Of a DNA stretch of 64,000 bases, positions 1-5,969 are shown piece by piece. Every line of letters begins with the position of its first letter. Positions within the stretch are counted from its first letter, which is position 1. The notes under the pieces were generated by a model, which searched no databases, was not told where the DNA came from, and saw nothing but the letters and a program-made list of their open reading frames with translations. The DNA comes from Solibacillus cecembensis (lineage in GTDB: Bacteria; Bacillota; Bacilli; Bacillales_A; Planococcaceae). Location: the NCBI RefSeq assembly GCF_001439635.1, contig NZ_LMBZ01000001.1, positions 186,001 through 250,000 on the forward strand, given 5' to 3'. The translations under genes and the position numbers were made by a program.

Positions 1-715
1 ACCAGATGCACGTCCTATAATTAAAGAAAAAATGGAGCAGTTAGGAATTGAATTAATCACTGATTTTACATTTGAAGAAATTCGAGCACATGAAATTCAA
101 ACGTCTATTGGTGTCCTGCCATTTGAAAATTTATTGTTTGCAACGGGGCGCCGTGCGAATATCCAAATTGCGGAAGCACTTGAAATGCAAATGGACGGTC
201 GTTTAATCAAAGTAAATAATCATTATGAATCGAGTATCCCGGGCATTTTTGCGATAGGCGATTTAGTTGGAGGCTTCCAATTAGCGCATTCAGCGAGTGC
301 AGAAGGTGTTCATACGGTGGATTATATTTTAGGGAAACATCCTAAAGTGATTAACCAGCAGGAAATTCCGCGCTGTGTGTATACCCATCCTGAAATTGCG
401 ACATTTGGCATGTTAGAGCATGAGGCACCAGCTGATTCAATCGTGACGAAAATGTATTTACCAACAAACCCAAAAGCCCTACTTGAAGGCAATACACAAG
501 GTTTTATGAAATTTGTTGCGAGTCCAGAAGGCGATATTTACGGGGCGTGTGTTGTGGGTGACGGAGCGACCGAAATGATTAACTCGATGCTTGCGGCAAA
601 AGTACTCGGCGGTTCTGTGAAAGATTTAGCGCGCATGATTTTCCCGCATCCAACAGTTAGTGAACATGTTGGAGATGCTGCGCGGTCGGTATTTGGCAAA
701 GCAATCCATGCTTAA
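1..715 (+). CDS. Dihydrolipoyl dehydrogenase (E3), C-terminal part, cut by window edge
   Basis: E3 reoxidises dihydrolipoamide in 2-oxoacid dehydrogenase complexes using FAD and NAD+. The reading frame is open from base 2, so the true start lies outside the window. Visible are the second nucleotide-binding part ending in the FAD-contacting motif GIFAIGDLVGG and the dimerisation domain with the catalytic His-Glu pair in FPHPTVSEHVGDAA. The redox-active cysteine pair would be upstream and cannot be checked. A terminator follows directly, so this is the last gene of its operon; in Bacillus such a gene often belongs to a branched-chain ketoacid or pyruvate dehydrogenase cluster, but neighbours are not visible. 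A related flavin disulfide reductase is possible but less likely. Confidence 0.8.
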   Translation, partial: PDARPIIKEKMEQLGIELITDFTFEEIRAHEIQTSIGVLPFENLLFATGRRANIQIAEALEMQMDGRLIKVNNHYESSIPGIFAIGDLVGGFQLAHSASAEGVHTVDYILGKHPKVINQQEIPRCVYTHPEIATFGMLEHEAPADSIVTKMYLPTNPKALLEGNTQGFMKFVASPEGDIYGACVVGDGATEMINSMLAAKVLGGSVKDLARMIFPHPTVSEHVGDAARSVFGKAIHA

Positions 716-750
716 TTCTATACATTTCGCACGTTTTTAATAAATATGAA

Positions 751-787
751 AAGGCATTTTGATTTCAAATCAGATTGCCTTTTTTGT
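751..787 (+). terminator. Rho-independent terminator after the E3 gene
   Basis: AGGCA and TGATTT arms pair with AAATCA and TGCCT around a short loop and are followed by a run of T at 779-785. Position 36 bases past the stop fits termination of the upstream gene. Confidence 0.75.
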
Positions 788-892
788 AGTATATGGAGAA
801 GGAAGCGCACATGAAGATAATAGCCCTTTAGTAAAATTAAACCTCCTATATAATGAAACTATTCTAGAAAAAGTGGATGGTTGAGGTGTGAA

Positions 893-1231
893 ATGATAAA
901 GACAACTTTAGAATTACTAGAAAAAGAAATAGCAGAAGCATTAATTCATATTATCAAATTACAGCAGGAAGATCGCTATGCGGAGATGAGTAAGCAATTT
1001 GCTGAATTATTAACTTCTTTGCAACGGCATCAATTAATCGATACGTCGTTACAACTGTTAGTAGAACCAGTGCAATGTTTACACGAAACTAAAATGTTAC
1101 TCGAAAGTTTGCAAGAAGCACAGCAGCGGCAACACCGAAAAAAACGGTTATTAACGCATCGGCAAATATTACAGCTATGGCTGCGGCAAAATTTACACTA
1201 CAAACGAGAATATTTACCGAAGCTTTTTTGA
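893..1231 (+). CDS. Hypothetical protein, 112 residues
   Basis: The start is placed at ATG 893 because GAGGTG at 883-888 is well spaced from it; the longer frame from TTG 881 would put the ribosome site inside the gene. The protein begins MIKTTLELLEKEI. It is rich in Leu, Gln and charged residues, has no membrane segment or signal peptide, and looks mostly alpha-helical, with a basic stretch (RQHRKKRLLTHRQ) near residues 83-95. I do not recognise a family. It sits alone between a terminated operon and a yeiH-like gene on the same strand. Confidence 0.6.
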   Translation: MIKTTLELLEKEIAEALIHIIKLQQEDRYAEMSKQFAELLTSLQRHQLIDTSLQLLVEPVQCLHETKMLLESLQEAQQRQHRKKRLLTHRQILQLWLRQNLHYKREYLPKLF

Positions 1232-1309
1232 GCATGTGAAATACGATAATCTAACATCTTCAAATCAATTTTGATTGTTACAATAGAAGATCAGTTGAAA
1301 GGAATTATT

Positions 1310-2290
1310 ATGGATAAGAAAAACTTTATTTACGGGATACTGCTTACTTTTTTAATTGCGAGTAGTTCGTATATGCTTGCAAAATTGCCTATTTTATCGA
1401 TTATTGGACCACTTGCATTGGCGATATTCATGGCAATCATCATTCGAAATTTCTTTTTTAATCCGACAAAATGGCAAAAGGGAATTACATTTTCAGCTAA
1501 AAAAATTCTCCGTTTTGCGATTATTTTATACGGTGTTCGACTGAATATGGTGGTCATATTTGATGAGGGGCTCCCTTATTTAGTTCGCGCGGTTTTTGCA
1601 GTAATCATTGGGATTGGTGTCATGCTGCTTTTAGCGAAATGGCTAAAGGTAGATTCGACATTTGCGCTGTTGCTTGGTGGGGGTACTGGAATTTGCGGTG
1701 CGGCTGCCATTGGAGCAATTTCACCAATTGTACGCGCGGATGACGATGATACAGCGCTTGCGGTAGGGATGATTTCACTTGTTGGAACGCTATTCGCGCT
1801 AGCGATGCCGTTTTTAGGGAATGTTCTGCAAATGTCACCAGAAATGTATGGTCAATGGGTTGGACTGAGCGTTCATGAAGTAGCACATGCTGCCTTAGCT
1901 GGGGCTGCATTTGGAGATGAGTCATTAGCACCGGCATTTTTAGCGAAATTGAGTCGTGTATTATTACTTGTGCCCGTAACGATGATTATCGTATGGATTG
2001 TATCGCGTAAGCAACAAACGGAAAACACGCAAAAGCCACCATTTCCCTATTTTGTACTCGGCTTTTTAGCGATTTCAATCATTAGTACAATTACACTTGA
2101 AAACGGCTGGATGTCTGTCGAAATGCAACAATCTATCGCTACATTTGCGTCGTTTTTATTGGCAATGTCAATGGCGGGCTTAGGTTTATCGATTAATTTA
2201 AAACAACTTCAAGCAAAAGCGATCCGTCCGTTATTATTACTTACATTGACGTCGGTTATTTTATTTGCAGCGATGCTAGTTTTAGTTTAA
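1310..2290 (+). CDS. YeiH/UPF0324 family membrane protein, putative sulfate exporter
   Basis: This 326-residue integral membrane protein matches the YeiH family by its run of about ten hydrophobic segments and the signature stretch LLGGGTGICGAAAIGA followed by ADDDDTALAV and GLSVHEVAHAALAGAA. Family members are annotated as putative sulfate exporters, with little direct evidence. ATG 1310 is preferred over TTG 1271 because GAAAGG lies just upstream at 1297-1302. It appears monocistronic; the hairpin at 2376-2420 may end its transcript. Confidence 0.85.
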   Translation: MDKKNFIYGILLTFLIASSSYMLAKLPILSIIGPLALAIFMAIIIRNFFFNPTKWQKGITFSAKKILRFAIILYGVRLNMVVIFDEGLPYLVRAVFAVIIGIGVMLLLAKWLKVDSTFALLLGGGTGICGAAAIGAISPIVRADDDDTALAVGMISLVGTLFALAMPFLGNVLQMSPEMYGQWVGLSVHEVAHAALAGAAFGDESLAPAFLAKLSRVLLLVPVTMIIVWIVSRKQQTENTQKPPFPYFVLGFLAISIISTITLENGWMSVEMQQSIATFASFLLAMSMAGLGLSINLKQLQAKAIRPLLLLTLTSVILFAAMLVLV

Positions 2291-2322
2291 AGATAAAAAA
2301 ATTCAATAAACGGATAAAATAG

Positions 2323-2352
2323 TTGCAATTTATAAGAAGTTTTTGATACTAT
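2323..2352 (+). promoter_or_regulatory. Predicted sigma-A promoter upstream of the leader hairpin
   Basis: TTGCAA at 2323-2328 and TACTAT at 2347-2352 are separated by 18 bases. Transcription would begin near 2359 and run directly into the hairpin at 2376-2420 before reaching the antiporter gene. Confidence 0.45.
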
Positions 2353-2375
2353 TAGATTATTCTAATACATAGGCA

Positions 2376-2420
2376 AGGCATGGAGGAGTCAGTCAACACT
2401 GGCACCGCTATGCCTTTTTT
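2376..2420 (+). terminator. Strong terminator-like hairpin in front of the antiporter gene
   Basis: AGGCAT pairs with ATGCCT, and internal GG, CAGT and other bases pair across to an inner CAGT-CAAC-ACTG hairpin, followed by six T. The hairpin ends only 22 bases before the antiporter start, so it may either terminate the yeiH-like transcript or act as an attenuator in the antiporter leader. No known riboswitch consensus was recognised. Confidence 0.7.
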
Positions 2421-2442
2421 GTATCGATGAAAGGGGATAAAT

Positions 2443-3588
2443 ATGTTTATTTTTCAAATTGTTATCGTATTATTAGCAACGAAAATTGCCGGGCACTTTA
2501 GTGTTCGATTAGGACAACCATCCGTTCTAGGGAAAATTTTAATCGGTATTTTAATTGGTCCTGCGATGTTAGGTTGGGTTACTGACAATGAAATAATGAA
2601 AACATTTAGTGAAATCGGTGTTATTTTATTAATGTTTTTAGCAGGGTTAGAAACAGATTTAGAAGAATTAAATGCCAATATGAAAGGTGCAGTATATGTT
2701 GCATTAGGCGGTATTATTTTACCGATTGCAATGAGTTACCCGCTCGCTTTATCATTCGGCCTTTCACAAGGGCAAGCGATTTTCATCGGTTTAACGCTAG
2801 CTGCTACATCTGTTAGTATTTCAGTTCAAACATTGAGCGAAATCGGTTGGTTAAAAAGTAAGGAAGGTTCTGTATTACTAGGTGCGGCTGTTTTAGATGA
2901 TATTATTGTTGTCGTTCTGTTAGCAGTTGCAATGAGCTTCTTACTTGGAGATGATGTGTCGATCCCAACATTAATTGGAGGAAAAGTATTCTTCTTTATT
3001 CTATTATTTGTTGTAGCAAAATGGGTTATTCCGCCATTCTTAAAGGCATTTGCTCGTTTGAAAATAACGGAAGCGGTGCTAAGTGGTGGATTAATCGCTT
3101 GTTTCTCACTTGCTTATATTGGTGAGCATTACTTTGGTATTGCTGCGATTATTGGTGCTTTCTTCATGGGGATTGCAATCGGGCGTACAGAATTTAAAGA
3201 AACGATTGAACATAAAGTTGAGCCACTTGCAGGTGGTATTTTCGTTCCATTCTTCTTCGTAAGTATTGGGTTATCAGTAACTTTTGATGGGATTACAGAA
3301 AACATTTGGTTCTTAGTCATCTTCTCATTTGTTGCGATTTTATCTAAATTAATTGGTTCTGGTCTTGGTGCGAAATTGGCTGGATTCAATTGGAGGTCTT
3401 CAGCAGGAATTGGGTCGGGAATGATTTCACGTGGTGAAGTAGCGTTAATTCTTGCAGCTATGGGGTTATCAAGCGGCTTATTACCAGCGGAAGATTATAC
3501 ACCAATGGTAATCGTTATTATTGTTACAACACTTGTGACACCACCAATGTTAAAAGGTATTTTTGGTAGCCGCCATCATCAGCTATAA
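2443..3588 (+). CDS. Monovalent cation:proton antiporter, CPA2/KefB-NapA type
   Basis: This 381-residue protein has about twelve hydrophobic segments. It shows CPA2 hallmarks: an N-terminal repeat with FLAGLETDLEEL near residues 65-76, a TAATSVSISVQTL discontinuous helix and VLDDIIVVVLLA near residue 150, where the paired acidic residues bind cation/proton, and a late GMISRGEVALI motif. It lacks a C-terminal RCK/TrkA-N domain, unlike KefB/KefC. The likely role is Na+/H+ or K+/H+ exchange at the cell membrane; the ion cannot be read from sequence. ATG 2443 follows AAAGGGG. It is transcribed alone, between a leader hairpin and the terminator at 3637. Confidence 0.85.
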   Translation: MFIFQIVIVLLATKIAGHFSVRLGQPSVLGKILIGILIGPAMLGWVTDNEIMKTFSEIGVILLMFLAGLETDLEELNANMKGAVYVALGGIILPIAMSYPLALSFGLSQGQAIFIGLTLAATSVSISVQTLSEIGWLKSKEGSVLLGAAVLDDIIVVVLLAVAMSFLLGDDVSIPTLIGGKVFFFILLFVVAKWVIPPFLKAFARLKITEAVLSGGLIACFSLAYIGEHYFGIAAIIGAFFMGIAIGRTEFKETIEHKVEPLAGGIFVPFFFVSIGLSVTFDGITENIWFLVIFSFVAILSKLIGSGLGAKLAGFNWRSSAGIGSGMISRGEVALILAAMGLSSGLLPAEDYTPMVIVIIVTTLVTPPMLKGIFGSRHHQL

Positions 3589-3636
3589 AATGAAGATGAT
3601 GCTATTAAAATAATACAACTTAATCATTTGAAAAAG

Positions 3637-3674
3637 GCAGAAACGTGGATTTTTTGACGTTTCTGCTTTTTTTG
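3637..3674 (+). terminator. Rho-independent terminator after the antiporter gene
   Basis: GCAGAAACGT at 3637-3646 pairs with ACGTTTCTGC at 3657-3666, followed by a T-rich tract. Confidence 0.85.
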
Positions 3675-3703
3675 TTTTGAGATAAAATAAATGTGGAATA
3701 AAT

Positions 3704-3730
3704 TGCAACTAATGCAGGTGTTCATCCGAG
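3704..3730 (+). promoter_or_regulatory. Candidate autoregulatory ECF-sigma promoter
   Basis: TGCAAC at 3704-3709 and CGAG at 3727-3730 are 17 bases apart, close to the Bacillus SigM-type pattern (TGAAAC or TGCAAC, 16-17 bases, CGTC). It lies 24 bases before the ECF sigma gene, as expected of an autoregulated ECF operon. Confidence 0.4.
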
Positions 3731-3753
3731 GTTATAGTGAGAGGTGGGAAAGG

Positions 3754-4230
3754 ATGGATTTGGAGCAAATTTTTGAGTCGCATATGAATGATATTTACCG
3801 CTATTTATTTTCTCTAACACAGCATCATGCCCAAACTGAAGACTTACTTCAAGAAACATTTATAAAAGCGCATATTACATTATTAGCAAAACCAATTCAT
3901 GACATTAGACCGTGGCTGTTTAAAGTTGCTTATTATAGTTATATTGATTCGATACGAAAACAGAAGTGGATTGTCGTGACGAATGAAATAAATCAAATAG
4001 ACGAACGAACCCCGGAACAATTTGTAGTGGAGCAGGATTCATATAGACAACTATTGAAGTTGCTAAATGAATTAAAAGATATTGAGAGGCAAGCCATATT
4101 ACTTTGCGATGTGCATGAATGTACGTACGAACAAGTGGCTGAAATATTAACGATGAATATAAATACGGTTAAAAGTCATGTGGCGCGAGGGCGAAAAAAA
4201 TTGCGCAAACTACTTCTAAGGGAGGAATAA
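3754..4230 (+). CDS. ECF-type RNA polymerase sigma factor
   Basis: This 158-residue group IV sigma factor has region 2 in residues 5-75 (HMNDIYRYLFSLT, then QTEDLLQETFIKA and RPWLFKVAYYSYID) and region 4 in residues 95-155, with the helix-turn-helix TYEQVAEILTMNINTVKSHVARGRKKL. ATG 3754 is chosen over 3691 because GAGGTGGG stands directly before it and a candidate ECF promoter lies between the two. The anti-sigma gene starts 2 bases after its stop. The pair should respond to a cell-envelope signal; which one is not visible. Confidence 0.88.
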   Translation: MDLEQIFESHMNDIYRYLFSLTQHHAQTEDLLQETFIKAHITLLAKPIHDIRPWLFKVAYYSYIDSIRKQKWIVVTNEINQIDERTPEQFVVEQDSYRQLLKLLNELKDIERQAILLCDVHECTYEQVAEILTMNINTVKSHVARGRKKLRKLLLREE

Positions 4231-4232
4231 CA

Positions 4233-5213
4233 TTGGATCCATATGAGCAATTCATTCAAAAGGCAAAAAAAGAAAGTAAAGAAATGGATGAACATTCGGA
4301 AAAAAAGACATTTAAAGCAATTCGCACTTCAAAGTGGAAGTTAATTTTAACGACAGTCATCGTTATTTTATTAATCGTCCCAACATGCTTTATGCTCACT
4401 ATTTTTTACTATGCATTTGGAACGAAATCAACAACATTAATGGACATTACGAGTCAAACGCAATACATTACAGAGCCGAATATCACGTTAGAAGAACTAC
4501 AGTTTGATATGGACTTTTCACTTTTTTCGATGAAATTGGATTTTATACAATATAAACAAATCGGCAAAGAAATTTACCCAGTGAAAGAATACGAAACATC
4601 TTTTCTATTAAATAATTTAATGGATAAAAAAATTGATTCGAAGTTAGAAAAGACGTATCCAAAATATCCTACGCAAACGAATCCATGGCTCGTCCACCCA
4701 AAAAATCAGTATGAATTTAACAGTGCAAACGAATGGTGGATTTTAGAAGGATTACCGGATGAAACGGTTGTGGAAGCTTATATATCGTTAAATGAGTTGA
4801 CGGATGTTGAGCAGGTCCAAAAGCTATTTGAAAATGTAGATGTGACATGGGCTACTGTTTACACAGGGCTAGAGGAGAAAAACGAAAGTGCTGAGGGAAT
4901 CGTTTCACCAATTGGCTACCCTGTAGGGCGTGATACGACGAATTGGTCACCTTTTAAAGATTCCGTTTCGCATGAACAAACATTTTTAGAAATACTTGAA
5001 TTTTTAGCTCCATATGAACAAATTGCGACCGATGTCTCATCCCATAAAAATTTGGCATTACAAAAGCGGATTGAGTATGTCAAACAACATGGCTTTCAAA
5101 CGTATGCGGTCGTTGTAACAGGCCCGAAAGCGGAAGTTGAAAAATTACAACAAAATGAAATTGTTCGACTGATGAAACTTGGGGAGGTGAAGCTATGGAA
5201 CTGGGTAAACTAA
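4233..5213 (+). CDS. Membrane anti-sigma factor with Sigma_reg_N and Sigma_reg_C domains
   Basis: The 326-residue protein has a short cytoplasmic N-terminal part (residues 1-35, charged, able to hold the sigma factor), one membrane helix near residues 36-60 and a large extracytoplasmic domain. This layout fits the Bacillota family pairing Sigma factor regulator N- and C-terminal domains. The start is TTG 4233, preceded by GGAGG inside the sigma gene's last codons, so the two are translationally coupled. The outer domain ends with conserved-looking VVVTGPKAEVEKL. It overlaps the next gene by 19 bases, so all three form one operon. Confidence 0.8.
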   Translation: MDPYEQFIQKAKKESKEMDEHSEKKTFKAIRTSKWKLILTTVIVILLIVPTCFMLTIFYYAFGTKSTTLMDITSQTQYITEPNITLEELQFDMDFSLFSMKLDFIQYKQIGKEIYPVKEYETSFLLNNLMDKKIDSKLEKTYPKYPTQTNPWLVHPKNQYEFNSANEWWILEGLPDETVVEAYISLNELTDVEQVQKLFENVDVTWATVYTGLEEKNESAEGIVSPIGYPVGRDTTNWSPFKDSVSHEQTFLEILEFLAPYEQIATDVSSHKNLALQKRIEYVKQHGFQTYAVVVTGPKAEVEKLQQNEIVRLMKLGEVKLWNWVN

Positions 5214-5488
5214 GTAAATTATTTTTTTCCGTTATAGGTGGGATGAGCGTTTTATCCGGAATTCTTGCATTAATTTTAATCAATATTGCGGTTTTAACGG
5301 GGATCAATGTAATTATGGATGACCTTTATTTTAGTCTCATGTGGATGACTTTTATGTTAGGAATCATAGCGGTGTTTCCTAAATCAAGTCGGAGTTTTGG
5401 CATGAGAGGACTATTATTAGGCATTTATTTATTTGTTTTTATAAGCGTTACATTCATTGTTGGTTGGTGGATTTATCCGTTTCCATAA
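5195..5488 (+). CDS. Small membrane protein of the ECF operon
   Basis: This 97-residue protein has three predicted membrane helices (about residues 9-33, 42-60, 68-92) and no recognised domain. ATG 5195 follows GGGGAGGTG. It overlaps the anti-sigma gene, so it is probably co-translated and may help sense or answer the same signal; that role is inferred from position only. Confidence 0.7.
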   Translation: MELGKLSKLFFSVIGGMSVLSGILALILINIAVLTGINVIMDDLYFSLMWMTFMLGIIAVFPKSSRSFGMRGLLLGIYLFVFISVTFIVGWWIYPFP

Positions 5489-5495
5489 AAAATCC

Positions 5496-5524
5496 TTGTA
5501 AAAAGCATTAATTTATTGTATTCT
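5496..5524 (+). promoter_or_regulatory. Sigma-A promoter of an orphan structured RNA
   Basis: TTGTAA at 5496-5501 and TATTCT at 5519-5524 are spaced 17 bases. The predicted start near 5530 coincides with the 5' side of the closing stem of the RNA described next, and no open reading frame follows. Confidence 0.6.
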
Positions 5525-5529
5525 ATTCG

Positions 5530-5703
5530 TTAGGTGCCAAAACCTCAGTGAAGTATTTGACTTCACAACAAAAGCGTCCATCCAACAGCACGGATTTGCT
5601 GGGATGTTTTTGCATTGTGCAGGGAGATGAGCCCCTGCACACCCTTACATAACGAGTAATTCTAGCGACGCATATTATTTGCGGTGTTAGGATTTTTTTT
5701 TGT
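5530..5703 (+). ncRNA. Candidate structured non-coding RNA of unknown class with terminator
   Basis: Between promoter and terminator lie three good hairpins: GTGAAGT/ACTTCAC at about 5548-5567; CATCC and CAGCA paired with TGCTG and GGATG at about 5579-5606; and TGTGCAGGG/CCCTGCACA at about 5616-5641. TCGTTA (5527-5532) can pair with TAACGA (5649-5654) to close them into one multi-branched fold. A terminator follows: CTAGCGACGCA pairs, with G-U pairs, to TGCGGTGTTAG, then eight T around 5694-5702. No reading frame with a ribosome site is present. The 5' part recalls the start of the Mg2+ M-box (GTTAGGTG) but the rest does not match. It could be a small RNA, or a riboswitch that has lost its gene. 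Confidence 0.55.
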
Positions 5704-5750
5704 TGTAGGACACAAATCTGCGCATTCCTAAAAAAAAAGCATTCAATTTT

Positions 5751-5841
5751 GACTATTAAAACGTGGATTGTCTAATAACTGAGTGGAAATGGCTATTATC
5801 GAAGGGATATTGTCTATTAAAGCGAATAAATTGGCTATTAA
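5751..5841 (+). repeat. Tandem degenerate repeats with 21-bp phase
   Basis: CTATTA or CTAATA, usually preceded by G or GT, recurs at 5753, 5772, 5793, 5814 and 5835, spaced 19, 21, 21 and 21 bases. Several units continue with A-GCG or C-GA. Spacing of two helical turns suggests a same-face binding array or a decayed tandem repeat. It lies between the orphan RNA and dinG. The remaining bases from 5705 to 5969 show no gene. Confidence 0.6.
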
Positions 5842-5969
5842 CGAAAATTCAAAAGAGAAAAAACACCCATAAAAAATAACCCTAATCCTTTATTCGTATT
5901 TGCATGACGTCTTATACAAAACTGTGATAAAATTTTGTTATTATTATTTGAACTGTGAGTTGAAACTTT

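Noticed and set aside
5530..5703. 6S RNA or a complete Mg2+ M-box
   Set aside because: The multi-hairpin layout lacks the long open-bubble rod of 6S RNA, and only the first few bases resemble the M-box; there is no transporter gene downstream.
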